From: JAAZPT01 sp964544955
Lineage (GTDB): Bacteria > Bacillota > Clostridia > Christensenellales > Aristaeellaceae
Length of the DNA: 64,000 nucleotides
Assembly: GCA_964544955.1 (NCBI GenBank)
Contig: CAZJEB010000002.1
Span: 1-64,000, forward strand
Direction: 5' to 3'
In this document: positions 8,326-17,033 of the stretch, in pieces
Layout of the letters: each line of letters opens with the position of its first letter
Position numbering within the stretch: the stretch's first letter is position 1
Program-made: the position numbers and the translations under genes
Notes under the pieces: model-generated
Databases searched by the model: none
Seen by the model: the letters and a program-made list of their open reading frames with translations, nothing else
What the model was told of the DNA's origin: nothing

Positions 8326-8524
8326 CATAAACATAAATAAAAACACATTAAATATCTACTAAACAACTAAACAAAAATTAAAGAATTTTTTACTATATAA
8401 ATCGGGTTTGGCTTTTGATATATCTCTATAATTTTTTGCTATATTTTAAGGTACATTAGTATTTGTTTTTGTATACGATTATAAAGGGGTGCTACCCTTT
8501 AAATATATTTTAGGAGGATATACC

Positions 8525-9631
8525 ATGAAAAAACTACTTGCATTACTACTTGTTGTAATAATGATGTTTGGCGTGGTGGGCGTTGCAGAACCAGCAAACC
8601 CAGTTGCAGGCAAAAAGGTTGCCTATGTTATGTTACTACCCTCGGCTACAATTTTCCAAATGTGGAAAGATTCCTCTGCAGACCTATGTAAGGCATTGGA
8701 TGTAAACTTTGACTTCTTCTTCTGCGATGGCGACTTTAACCGTTGGATGGATACAATCCGTACATGCGCATCAGCAGGCTATGATGGCTTGTTGGTAAGC
8801 CATGGTAACCAAGATGGATCTTATGTATTCTTAAAGGAAATTACAGAGCAGTATCCCGAACTTAAAATTGTATGCTTTGATACACAGTTCTATACAAATG
8901 GCGAGTATCAAAAAATTGAAGGCGTTACACAACTTTTCCAACAGGATAAGAGCTTAGTTACAGTTTTATTGGATAACTTTATTGAAAAATATGGCGAAGG
9001 CGTTCGCTTAATAAAAGTATGGCGTGGACCTAACTTTAATAGCCCCTTTGACCGCCGTGAAGTTGGTTGGAAAGAATATGAAGAAGCTGGCAAAATAGTT
9101 ACAGTTGGCGAAATTCAACCTTTACAAGATACAGTTGATAGTGCAAACGCAGTTACAGCTGCTTACCTACAAAGTATAAACCGTGAAGATGTTGATGGCC
9201 TAATTGCTTATTATGACCTATATGGCCAAGGCGTTTACAATGCAATAGTTGAAAACGATAACTTTAATGGCAAAGTGGGCGCAGCATTACCCATGGGCTC
9301 AGTAGATATTGACCCTGTTGACGTAACAAATATGTTAACCCGCCCCGACATTTGGAGTGCAGCTGGTACAACAGACTGGACACTAAATGGTGAAATTGGT
9401 ATGCGTTTGCTTATGCTTCAATTAGCTGGCGAATATGACAAAATTTATGACCCAGCAACACAACAATATGGTGTAGACGTAGTTGAAGTTCCTGGCTCTG
9501 CTATATTAGCAACAGCCTTAAAACCAGAATCTACAGTTGAAAACTTAGGCGAAATAGCAGCTGATACATATGGCAATTTAAGCTATCTATCCGTTGCTGA
9601 TTGGATGCCTGCAGACCTTATTCACAAATAA
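8525..9631 (+). CDS. Sugar ABC importer substrate-binding protein (ribose-type)
   Basis: This 368-residue exported binding protein resembles the RbsB/periplasmic-binding type-I fold (opening strand KKVAYVMLLPSATIFQMW, later YDGLLVSHGNQDGS and VDGLIAYYDLYGQGV). It has a signal peptide without lipobox (MKKLLALLLVVIMMFGVV). The ATG at 8525 has AGGAGGA at ideal spacing, so an in-frame ATG 12 codons upstream is rejected. Its own downstream hairpin separates it from the ATPase gene, consistent with excess binding protein. The neighbouring mtnK and mtnA suggest the ligand is a 5-substituted ribose such as methylthioribose or 5-deoxyribose rather than ribose itself (inference). Confidence 0.82.
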   Translation: MKKLLALLLVVIMMFGVVGVAEPANPVAGKKVAYVMLLPSATIFQMWKDSSADLCKALDVNFDFFFCDGDFNRWMDTIRTCASAGYDGLLVSHGNQDGSYVFLKEITEQYPELKIVCFDTQFYTNGEYQKIEGVTQLFQQDKSLVTVLLDNFIEKYGEGVRLIKVWRGPNFNSPFDRREVGWKEYEEAGKIVTVGEIQPLQDTVDSANAVTAAYLQSINREDVDGLIAYYDLYGQGVYNAIVENDNFNGKVGAALPMGSVDIDPVDVTNMLTRPDIWSAAGTTDWTLNGEIGMRLLMLQLAGEYDKIYDPATQQYGVDVVEVPGSAILATALKPESTVENLGEIAADTYGNLSYLSVADWMPADLIHK

Positions 9632-9652
9632 ATTAAAATAGTAATTTTTAGC

Positions 9653-9680
9653 GGAGGTCGGAGTTAAGGCTCCGACCTTC
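9653..9680 (+). other. Strong intercistronic hairpin
   Basis: A perfect stem AGGTCGGAG (9655-9663) / CTCCGACCT (9670-9678), extendable to 11 pairs, has a 6-base loop and no T run. It lies between the binding-protein and ATPase genes. An mRNA processing or 3'-protecting hairpin that raises binding-protein output is more likely than a terminator. Confidence 0.65.
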
Positions 9681-9713
9681 CCATTAAAGGCTAAGTAGGA
9701 AACGAGGTTCTAC

Positions 9714-11234
9714 ATGAATAAAATTACATTAGGTACCCGCAATGTAACAATGCAATTCCCTGGGGTTATTGCCCTTAGTAATGCGGATTTTGAAGTTAGC
9801 ACGGGGGAAGTTCGTGCTGTTGTAGGCGCAAATGGCGCTGGAAAATCCACATTAATGAAGGTGCTTGCTGGCGCAAACCCAGGCTATACGGGTGATGTAC
9901 TTTTAAATGGCAAAGTGGTTGAAGTTAGAAGCCCTTTGGCAGCCAAAAAGTTGGGAATACAAATAGTGTATCAAGAGGTTGATATGGCCCTTGTACCTAC
10001 CCTTAGCGTTGCAGAAAACGTTATGCTTAATGATATGATTATGCATAGGGGCAACCCCATGGTAAATTGGCGTAGCCTTCATACCCGTGCTAAAGAGGTT
10101 TTAGATAGGCTTAACATAAAATTGAACACTAAAGTATTAGTTAAGGATTTACCTTTGGCACAAAAACAGATGGTGCTTATTGCCCGTGCTATACAAAGCG
10201 AATGTAACTTCCTTATATTAGATGAGCCTACGGCACCCCTTAGCAATACGGAAACTGAGGATTTGTTTAATTTAGTAAATCACCTTAAAAATACAGAAAA
10301 TATTGCAATAGTATTTATATCCCACCGTATAAACGAAATTATTCAAATATGCGATAACTATACAGTTATGCGCAATGGGCAAATTGTTGATACTACACCA
10401 GTTAACGAGAATACTACAACACAAGAGATTGTTGAAAAAATGCTTGGCCGCACATTTGAGGCCTTTATACCTAAGGATAAGGTTAGCATAGGGGATAAGC
10501 TTTTTGAGGTTAAAAACCTAAGCGGAGCCGATGGAAAAGTAAACGATGTTAGCTTTTATGTTAGGCAAGGGGAAATAGTTGGTATAGCCGGCTTGGTTGG
10601 TGCAGGAAAATCAGAACTATGCAAAACCATATTTGGCGCTTATAAAAAAACTGGTGGCGAGATAGTGCTAAATGGTAAAAACATAAAGGTGGATAACCCC
10701 AGCAAGGCAGTTGCCCACAATATTGCCCTTGTGCCAGAGGAGCGCCGTAAGGAAGGCGTGCTTGTAGAGGAAAACGTGGCCTTTAACCTAAGCGCTGCAA
10801 ACTTGGGCGATTTTTGCACAATGAACTTCTTAAATAGAAGTAAAATAAATAAAAATGCAGATGGCTTTGTTAAGGAGCTGCGCATTGTAACCCCGTCTAT
10901 AAGGCAGTCGGTTAAGAACCTATCTGGTGGTAACCAACAAAAGGTTGCTGTTGGCAAATGGCTTGCGGCCGATTGTAAATTATATATGTTTGATGAGCCT
11001 ACAAAGGGTGTTGACGTAGGCGCTAAACAGGAAATTTTTAGGCTTATAAATGATATTACTAAGCAGGGTAATGGCGTAATATATGCCTCCTGCGAAAATA
11101 GCGAAATTCTCTCTATCACCGATAGGATATATGTTATGTTCGATGGTGAAATTATGGCAGAGCTTACTACCGCCGATGCCACTGAGGATATTATTATGAA
11201 CTATGCAGTTGGCAATAAGGCTGCAAAAGCTTAA
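9714..11234 (+). CDS. Sugar ABC importer ATPase, RbsA-type double cassette
   Basis: This 506-residue protein has two nucleotide-binding domains, as in RbsA/MglA/XylG. The first has Walker A GANGAGKSTLMK and Walker B LILDEPTAPLS. The second has the family's degenerate Walker A GLVGAGKSELCK, signature LSGGNQQK and Walker B MFDEPTKGVD. In the first half the expected signature is weak (LPLAQKQMVLIARA), as is usual in this family. It sits between binding protein and permease and should power import of the sugar salvaged by the downstream kinase. GAGG precedes the ATG. Confidence 0.9.
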   Translation: MNKITLGTRNVTMQFPGVIALSNADFEVSTGEVRAVVGANGAGKSTLMKVLAGANPGYTGDVLLNGKVVEVRSPLAAKKLGIQIVYQEVDMALVPTLSVAENVMLNDMIMHRGNPMVNWRSLHTRAKEVLDRLNIKLNTKVLVKDLPLAQKQMVLIARAIQSECNFLILDEPTAPLSNTETEDLFNLVNHLKNTENIAIVFISHRINEIIQICDNYTVMRNGQIVDTTPVNENTTTQEIVEKMLGRTFEAFIPKDKVSIGDKLFEVKNLSGADGKVNDVSFYVRQGEIVGIAGLVGAGKSELCKTIFGAYKKTGGEIVLNGKNIKVDNPSKAVAHNIALVPEERRKEGVLVEENVAFNLSAANLGDFCTMNFLNRSKINKNADGFVKELRIVTPSIRQSVKNLSGGNQQKVAVGKWLAADCKLYMFDEPTKGVDVGAKQEIFRLINDITKQGNGVIYASCENSEILSITDRIYVMFDGEIMAELTTADATEDIIMNYAVGNKAAKA

Positions 11235-11244
11235 GGAGGATAAT

Positions 11245-12231
11245 ATGGCAACAGTTAAAAACCATAAAAAATTAGGCCATTTTATGTTGGATTGGGCGGC
11301 GGTTATAGCCCTTGTACTGTGTTTTATAATATTTACAGTAGTAAAGGGTAAAAACTTTATGTCCTCAAACAACATGATAAACATATTAAGGGCCATGAGC
11401 ATAACAACGGTGTTTGGCATAGGCTTAACCGTTACAATGAGCACAGAGGGCTTTGATATGAGCGCCTGCACATTGGCAAGCGTTTCCGCCTACATATTTG
11501 TAAGTATGTACCTATGGTATGGTTTAAGCTTGGCTATGAGTATAGTTGTTAGCTTGCTTGTAACCCTTGCATTATACCAACTTACAATGTTTTTAATACT
11601 TGTTTGTAAAATACCAGATATGCTTGCAACAGCGGCATTAATGTTTGTTCACCAAGGTTTAGGCCAATGGTATATAGGTGGTGGCGCAGTATCAACCGGT
11701 ATGCGCTTGCCCAATGGTAACTCACCTGTTCGCACAGTGCTTAGTGATAGCTTTAGTGCAATAGGCCGTAGCCCTTGGATAATAATTATAATGCTTGTTT
11801 GCGTGTTTGCTGCTTATGTTTTCTTAGAGCATACAAAGCATGGTAGGTATATGTATGCAATGGGTGGCAATAAAATTGCGGCTAAACTATCCGGTATAAA
11901 CGTAAAGAAAACAAGGTATATGGCGGGCATAATTACTGCTGTGTTTATTACAATTGGTGGTATATTGGTTGCATCAAGGGGAAGCTCTGCACAGGTTGGT
12001 TGTTGTGATAACTATTTTATGCAAAGCTTGGCCGCTGTGTTCGTTGGTAGGTCCGTAGGTGGCGCTAATAAGCCAAACGCCTTAGGTACACTTATAGGTG
12101 CTATGCTTGTATCCACATTGGAAAACGGCCTTACAATTATGGCGGTTTCCTACTACATACTACCCGCAGTTAAAGGCGCAGTATTGTGCTTAGCCCTTAT
12201 TGCTGCATATGCGGGTAAAAAAGAAGAATAA
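11245..12231 (+). CDS. Sugar ABC importer permease (RbsC-type)
   Basis: This 328-residue protein has eight to ten hydrophobic helices and conserved stretches of the ribose/galactose permease family (STEGFDMSACTLASVSAY near 85-100, GRYMYAMGGNKIAAKLSGI near 205, FVGRSVGGANKPNALGTL near 270). The start ATG has AAGGAGGA 5 bases upstream and lies 10 bases after the ATPase stop. An earlier in-frame ATG within the ATPase gene is rejected. One permease gene implies a homodimer in the membrane. Confidence 0.88.
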   Translation: MATVKNHKKLGHFMLDWAAVIALVLCFIIFTVVKGKNFMSSNNMINILRAMSITTVFGIGLTVTMSTEGFDMSACTLASVSAYIFVSMYLWYGLSLAMSIVVSLLVTLALYQLTMFLILVCKIPDMLATAALMFVHQGLGQWYIGGGAVSTGMRLPNGNSPVRTVLSDSFSAIGRSPWIIIIMLVCVFAAYVFLEHTKHGRYMYAMGGNKIAAKLSGINVKKTRYMAGIITAVFITIGGILVASRGSSAQVGCCDNYFMQSLAAVFVGRSVGGANKPNALGTLIGAMLVSTLENGLTIMAVSYYILPAVKGAVLCLALIAAYAGKKEE

Positions 12232-12387
12232 TGTAGCTATTATAAATGGGACAAATAGGTTTAAAGGTATTAATTTAAATTTAAACTATAATTATATATT
12301 GGCTTGGGTAAAGGTGTTGCCCTTTAATGTTTAGCAATTTTGAGGGGAAGCCCCAAAAATATAAGGAATATATTGGAGGTTATGTAT

Positions 12388-13608
12388 ATGTCTAAATTTG
12401 ATAAGTATTTTTTGATGAATGTGGATGATGCGGTTGAATATGTTTTGGAAAAACTGCCAGATATTCCTTGGGATAAGGCTACAATGAAGGCTAAGGAAAT
12501 TGGTGATGGCAACCTTAACTATGTGTTTAAAGTAAGTGATGATAAGGGCAATTCCACAATAGTTAAACATGCAGGTGAGGCTTTAAGAATATCCGCCGAT
12601 ATGAAAGTTTCAACGGATAGGAATAGGATAGAATCTGAAATATTGCAAATTCAATATAAATTTGCCCCTGGCCTTGTACCCAAAATATTTATGTATGATA
12701 CGGTTATGAGCGCTTGCATTATGGAGGATTTAAGCGACCATCAACTTATGCGCTATGCCCTTATGGAACATAAAACATTCCCTAAATTTGCCGATGATAT
12801 TACTACATATATGGTAAACACTCTTTTACAAACCACTGATGTAGCAATGGAACATAAGGCAAAAAAGGCGGAAGTTAAAAGCTTTATAAACCCTGAACTT
12901 TGCGAAATTACTGAGGATTTGGTTCTTATGGAACCCTATATGGATGTAAATGGTAGGAACTTGGTTTTTGGCCCTAATGCGGACTTTGTTAAACGTGAAC
13001 TATATGATGATGAAGCCTTGCACTTAGAAGTGGCAAAATTAAAGTTTGACTTTATGAATAATGCCCAAGCCCTTATACATGGGGATTTGCATACAGGATC
13101 TATATTTGTAAAACCAGATAGTACAAGGGTGTTTGACCCAGAGTTCGCTTTCTATGGCCCCATAGGCTATGACGTGGGTAACCTTATTGCTAACTTGATT
13201 TTTGCTTGGGATAATGGTAAAGCCTATGGTAAAGAAGAGTTTTGTAATTGGATACTTAAAACAATAGTTGATGTAGTGGATATGTTTAAAACAAAGTTCC
13301 TAAAGGCGTTTGATGAAGTGGTTACAGAGCCTATGGCTAAGGTTAAAGGCTTTAAAGAATATTATTTAGATAGTATACTTGCCGATACAGCGGGCTATAC
13401 AGGTACAGAACTTATACGCCGCACAGTTGGTATGGCTCAAGTTAAGGATGTTACAACCATTGCTGATGAAACAATGCGCAAACGTGCTGAACGTGTAAAC
13501 GTATATGTTGGTAAGGATTGCATTATGAATAAGTGCAAATTTAAAACGGGTGAGGACTATATTGAAGCCCTTAGTAAAGCTGTTGATAGAGTAAATAAGG
13601 AGGGATAA
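12388..13608 (+). CDS. mtnK: S-methyl-5-thioribose kinase (MtnK)
   Basis: This 406-residue kinase phosphorylates methylthioribose at C1 to feed the methionine salvage pathway. Family marks are visible: the glycine-rich loop region IGDGNLNYVFKV (about 40-52), the catalytic stretch ALIHGDLHTGSIFV (about 228-241) and FDPEFAFYGPIGYDVGN (about 248-264). The ATG at 12388 is favoured because GGAGG lies 8 bases upstream; an ATG two codons earlier sits too close. It is separated by 1 base from mtnA. The 156-base gap before it holds a short GGGG/CCCC hairpin and an AT-rich block that may hold a secondary promoter. 5-deoxyribose is an alternative substrate known for this family. Confidence 0.9.
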   Translation: MSKFDKYFLMNVDDAVEYVLEKLPDIPWDKATMKAKEIGDGNLNYVFKVSDDKGNSTIVKHAGEALRISADMKVSTDRNRIESEILQIQYKFAPGLVPKIFMYDTVMSACIMEDLSDHQLMRYALMEHKTFPKFADDITTYMVNTLLQTTDVAMEHKAKKAEVKSFINPELCEITEDLVLMEPYMDVNGRNLVFGPNADFVKRELYDDEALHLEVAKLKFDFMNNAQALIHGDLHTGSIFVKPDSTRVFDPEFAFYGPIGYDVGNLIANLIFAWDNGKAYGKEEFCNWILKTIVDVVDMFKTKFLKAFDEVVTEPMAKVKGFKEYYLDSILADTAGYTGTELIRRTVGMAQVKDVTTIADETMRKRAERVNVYVGKDCIMNKCKFKTGEDYIEALSKAVDRVNKEG

Positions 13609-13609
13609 T

Positions 13610-14734
13610 ATGAGCAACAATATTATGCATATTGATACCGTAAATTTAAGTGAGGATAAAAAAGCCCTTGTTATTATAGACCAAACACAGTTGCCCAATA
13701 ATGTGGAAATACTTGAATTAACGGATCAAAGGGAGATATGGGAGGCTATATACCTTTTAAAGGTTAGGGGTGCCCCCGCAATAGGCGTGGCTGCTGCCAT
13801 AGGCGTGTATTTGGCAAGCTTGGAAATTGATACGGATAATTATGTGGAGTTTGCCACAAAGTTTAAAAAAGCAAAGGATTACCTTGCAAGCTCGCGCCCC
13901 ACAGCGGTTAACCTTTTCTGGGCCCTTGACCGTATGGAACAAGTGGTTATAAATAATAAGGATAAAACAACCGCTCAAATACAAAACCTTCTTTTAGAGG
14001 AAGCTATAGCTATAAGGGAAGAGGATATTTGGGTATGTAAAAGTATAGGTGAGTATGGCCTAAGCTTAATAAAAGATGGTTATGGTATACTTACCCACTG
14101 TAATGCGGGGCAACTGGCAACAGCTAAGTATGGTACAGCCCTTGCACCCTTGCATTTAGGCAAGGAAAGGGGCATGAACTTTAAAGTGTTTACAGATGAA
14201 ACTCGCCCATTACTTCAAGGTATGAGGCTATCAAGCTTTGAGTTAAGTGCTAATGGAATAGATACTACAGTTATTTGCGATAACATGGCATCTCAAGTTA
14301 TGAAAAATGGATGGATACAGGCAATATTTGTGGGCTGTGACCGTGTGGCAGCTAATGGGGATGCGGCAAATAAAATTGGTACAAGTGGCGTGGCTATTTT
14401 GGCAAAACATTATGGAATACCCTTTTATGTTTGCGCCCCAACATCCACAATAGATATGACAATTGCGGAGGGTAAGGATATTCCAATAGAGGAACGCCCA
14501 GGGCATGAAGTTACGGATATGTGGTTTGAAAAACGTATGGCGCCAAAGGATGTGCACGTTTATAACCCAGCCTTTGATGTAAGTGAAAATGAATTAATAA
14601 CAGCAATAATTACAGAGTATGGTATAGCAAGGGCTCCGTATAATGTGAGCTTAAAGGAAATATTTAATAAAAAGGCAAAAGAGGCAGGCATAAGAAAGTA
14701 TGAAGGCCTTGTAGAAAGTAGGAAAAACTTATAA
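13610..14734 (+). CDS. mtnA: S-methyl-5-thioribose-1-phosphate isomerase (MtnA)
   Basis: This 374-residue aldose-ketose isomerase converts methylthioribose-1-phosphate to methylthioribulose-1-phosphate. Recognisable blocks are LKVRGAPAIGVAAAIGV (about 50-66), ILTHCNAGQLATAKYGTAL with the catalytic cysteine (about 160), ETRPLLQGMRLSSFEL (about 200), VICDNMASQVM with the catalytic aspartate (about 222) and VGCDRVAANGDAANKIGT (about 243-260). It begins 1 base after mtnK. No mtnN nucleosidase or later pathway enzyme (mtnB/W/X/D or a FucA-like aldolase) lies in the window, so the fate of the product is not shown here. Confidence 0.93.
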   Translation: MSNNIMHIDTVNLSEDKKALVIIDQTQLPNNVEILELTDQREIWEAIYLLKVRGAPAIGVAAAIGVYLASLEIDTDNYVEFATKFKKAKDYLASSRPTAVNLFWALDRMEQVVINNKDKTTAQIQNLLLEEAIAIREEDIWVCKSIGEYGLSLIKDGYGILTHCNAGQLATAKYGTALAPLHLGKERGMNFKVFTDETRPLLQGMRLSSFELSANGIDTTVICDNMASQVMKNGWIQAIFVGCDRVAANGDAANKIGTSGVAILAKHYGIPFYVCAPTSTIDMTIAEGKDIPIEERPGHEVTDMWFEKRMAPKDVHVYNPAFDVSENELITAIITEYGIARAPYNVSLKEIFNKKAKEAGIRKYEGLVESRKNL

Positions 14735-14740
14735 TAATAA

Positions 14741-14762
14741 AGGGGCGGATTATTCTGCCCCT
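14741..14762 (+). other. Intercistronic hairpin after mtnA
   Basis: Stem AGGGGC (14741-14746) / GCCCCT (14757-14762) with a 10-base loop and no T run, between mtnA and the mutarotase gene. It probably tunes message stability within the operon. Confidence 0.5.
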
Positions 14763-14782
14763 AATATAAAAGAGGTGGAGTT

Positions 14783-15211
14783 ATGCTTAAAAAAATACCA
14801 GATATTTTACCCCCAGAATTACTAAAGGTGTTGGCGGAAATGGGCCATGGCGATGAAATTGTTATAGGGGATTGCAACTTCCCTGCGGAGAGCATGAACC
14901 CACGCTGTGTGCGCTGTAATGGCCATAGGGGTACGGATGTTGTTGATGCAATATTGGAATTGCTGCCTTTGGATACGTTTGTGGAGGCTCCAGTAACACT
15001 TATGGATGTGCAAGCGGGGGTGCTTGATGGGGACCCACCAATTTGGAAAGAATTTGAGGCACTTTTGGATAAACATCAACCTAATACAAAAATGGAAAAA
15101 ATAGATAGATTTGAGTTTTATGAAAGGGCTAAAAAGGCCTATGCCACAGTGGCAACAAGTGAAAAAGCGCTTTATGCATGTATAATACTTAAAAAAGGTG
15201 TGCTTATTTAA
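14783..15211 (+). CDS. FucU/RbsD-family sugar mutarotase
   Basis: This 142-residue protein has FucU hallmarks: opening KKIPDILPPELLKVLAEMGHGDEI with the catalytic histidine (about residue 23), then GDCNFPAES and RFEFYERAKKAYATVATSE near the end. Family members catalyse interconversion of alpha and beta anomers of fucose or ribose, speeding entry to a stereospecific kinase or isomerase. Its place after mtnK and mtnA suggests it equilibrates anomers of the imported 5-substituted pentose. GAGGTGGAG precedes the ATG. The family call is strong; the substrate is inferred. Confidence 0.88.
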   Translation: MLKKIPDILPPELLKVLAEMGHGDEIVIGDCNFPAESMNPRCVRCNGHRGTDVVDAILELLPLDTFVEAPVTLMDVQAGVLDGDPPIWKEFEALLDKHQPNTKMEKIDRFEFYERAKKAYATVATSEKALYACIILKKGVLI

Positions 15212-15214
15212 ACT

Positions 15215-16240
15215 ATGACTATTAGAGAGATTGCTCGCCTTGCAGGGGTATCACCAGCGGCAGTATCCATAGCCTTGAATAAGGGTAAGGGTATAAGCGA
15301 GGAAACCCGTAAGCATATTTTGCAGGTGGTAAAGGATAATAATTATAAAGTGCCTACGGCAAGGAAAAGTAGTAAGCGGCATAGGCTTGTGCTTGTTAAA
15401 TACCTTGCCCACGGCCTTGGCGTGGAGGAAAACCAAGGCTTTATAAGCTCCATTGTGGATCAAATAGAGGCGGAATGTAGACGCTATTCCTTTGATTTGC
15501 AAATGGTGAACTGCACGGAAAAAACTGCGGAAAATACATTGCAAAATATTATGCAAAACCCTCCTGAGGGGATAATACTTATTGCTACTGAAATGCTTGA
15601 AGATAGCTATACTATGCTGGATTGTATTACAGTACCCCTTGTAGTGCTTGATAATGGTATAAAGTATAAAAATATAGATACGGTGGTTATGGCTAATGAG
15701 GATATTGGCTATAACGCTACTAATTACTTGTATAGCTTAGGGCATAGGGATATATGCTATTTTAAAACATCAAGGCAAATGCATAACTGTGATGGGCGCT
15801 ATGAGGGCTATTTAAGGCGCATGAGGGAACTTGGCTTGCCTATAAACCCACCAATATTGCTTACAGCATCATTAAAGGGTGCATATCAGGATATGAAAAA
15901 ACAGTTGCAAAATGGTGCTTTTAAACCTAAAGGTGCGGCTGTTGCGGATAATGATACTATTGCTATAGGGGCAATAAAGGCTATGCAGGAGGCAGGTTAT
16001 AAGGTTCCAGATGATATATCCGTTATAGGGGTTGATGATATACCCTTTGGGGCGGTAACAATGCCAGCGTTGACTACTATGCGTATAAATAGGGAGGCCT
16101 TGGGTAGCCTTACGGTTGATATTATAAGGAAGAGGATGCAAAACCCCACATGGCCAGGTATGCATATAGAGGTTGTGGGGGAATTGATAGGGAGAGGAAG
16201 CACGAGGGAATGTGGGGGAGTGGCGGTTGTTGAGTTGTGA
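15215..16240 (+). CDS. LacI-family transcriptional regulator
   Basis: This 341-residue protein has an N-terminal helix-turn-helix (TIREIARLAGVSPAAVSIAL), a hinge near residue 50 and a sugar-binding core ending VIGVDDIPFGAVTMPALTTM. It starts 3 bases after the mutarotase stop with a weak AAGGTG site, so it is probably translated by coupling. As last gene of the salvage operon it is the natural sensor of the imported sugar, giving local autoregulation. Candidate operators are the AACAACTAAACAAA repeats at 8076-8089 and 8362-8375. Confidence 0.9.
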   Translation: MTIREIARLAGVSPAAVSIALNKGKGISEETRKHILQVVKDNNYKVPTARKSSKRHRLVLVKYLAHGLGVEENQGFISSIVDQIEAECRRYSFDLQMVNCTEKTAENTLQNIMQNPPEGIILIATEMLEDSYTMLDCITVPLVVLDNGIKYKNIDTVVMANEDIGYNATNYLYSLGHRDICYFKTSRQMHNCDGRYEGYLRRMRELGLPINPPILLTASLKGAYQDMKKQLQNGAFKPKGAAVADNDTIAIGAIKAMQEAGYKVPDDISVIGVDDIPFGAVTMPALTTMRINREALGSLTVDIIRKRMQNPTWPGMHIEVVGELIGRGSTRECGGVAVVEL

Positions 16241-16251
16241 TGCGAAGCCGT

Positions 16252-16396
16252 GATTTTCGCTTTTTGGTATGAGGTAAGTTGGCGAAGCGACCGAGGGAGT
16301 ACAAAAGGCGAAGCCTTTTACGGACTGAGGGAACCCAGCGATTGACCGTTAGGGTAATTGATGGGCGTAAAGAAGTATGAGGTATGAGGTGAGGTG
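16252..16396. repeat. Tiny-hairpin cassette E1, inverted right copy
   Basis: Reverse complement of the cassette at 1098-1236. It has the AAAAGGC-GAA-GCCTTTT hairpin, then ATTGATGGGCGTAAA and two GTATGAGG units. It begins 12 bases after the LacI stop. No coding potential is seen. Confidence 0.6.
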
Positions 16397-16465
16397 CAAA
16401 TTCCTACGGAATTTGTATTTTATGGATATCTTGAGTTTTGTAGTAGTTGGCTTGTAAAGCATAAG

Positions 16466-16594
16466 AGCGGGGTCAAGGGTGTCACACCCTTGCGGGTGTG
16501 GGCAGAGCCCACGAAAGAACAAGGCGATAGCCTTGAAACTTGGCTAATGCATAGCAAACGGGAGCGTTGAGCGACAATGTTTGCGAGTTGGCTT
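16466..16594. repeat. Tiny-hairpin cassette E2, inverted right copy
   Basis: Reverse complement of the cassette at 1401-1515. It has AAGGGTGT/CACACCCTT and CACACCC/GGGTGTG alternatives, TGGGCAGAGCCCA, CAAGGCGATAGCCTTG, and the AGCAAACGGGAGCGTTGAGC block. Module order differs from the left flank, so the two flanks are not one simple inverted repeat. Confidence 0.6.
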
Positions 16595-16668
16595 GGAATT
16601 ATTGCTTTTATTAAAGATGTTATTAACCATTTAAAAGCGTTCAAATTAAATATTGTTCCTAAACATTT

Positions 16669-16737
16669 CCCTCCCACAGTTTTAATATAACATATAGCAT
16701 TTTTTAAAAGGGCAATTTTGCCCTTTTTATTGTGGGT
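16669..16737. repeat. Hairpin plus TATAACATATAGCA module, inverted copy
   Basis: Inverted copy of the modules at 361-425 and 893-965. CCCACAGTTTTAATATAACA is followed by a perfect AAAGGGCAA/TTGCCCTTT hairpin with a T run. On the plus strand this copy makes a good Rho-independent terminator and may end the salvage-operon transcript 450 bases after the LacI stop. Confidence 0.6.
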
Positions 16738-16918
16738 TGAAAGGGGCTTGCTGTATGGGTTTGAGGGGTGTTTGTAGTTTTTTTAGATGGGTGGTTTAGC
16801 TGTTTGTTGTTGAGGTTTAAGGGATAGCAAATAATTACTTTTATTTTATATACAATAAAAATATAAAATATATTATCCTTAAATTTATGGTTATATAAAC
16901 TACTTTTTAAACAAAATA

Positions 16919-16947
16919 TTGCACATTTTATTCCCCTGTGCTATAAT
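16919..16947 (+). promoter_or_regulatory. Sigma-A promoter of the CofE-like gene
   Basis: TTGCAC (16919-16924) and a consensus TATAAT (16942-16947) are separated by 17 bases. Confidence 0.75.
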
Positions 16948-16994
16948 ACAATGTAAGCAGAAATAAATATGTAGCTTACACAGCGTTTGTTTTT

Positions 16995-17017
16995 GTCGCT
17001 TTTTTATTTTAAGCGAC
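16995..17017 (+). other. 5'-UTR hairpin abutting the ribosome site
   Basis: Stem GTCGCTT (16995-17001) / AAGCGAC (17011-17017) with a T-rich loop ends 3 bases before the GGAAGGAG ribosome site of the next gene. It could modulate initiation or protect the 5' end. Confidence 0.45.
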
Positions 17018-17033
17018 TTAGGAAGGAGAATAT

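Noticed and set aside
12232..12387. Riboswitch (for example SAM or MTR-responsive) before mtnK
   Set aside because: Only a short GGGG/CCCC hairpin and an AT-rich block are visible; no recognisable conserved riboswitch core.
1..16740. An insertion sequence or composite transposon bounded by the inverted flanks
   Set aside because: No transposase or recombinase gene, no clean terminal repeats or target duplication, and the module order differs between flanks.
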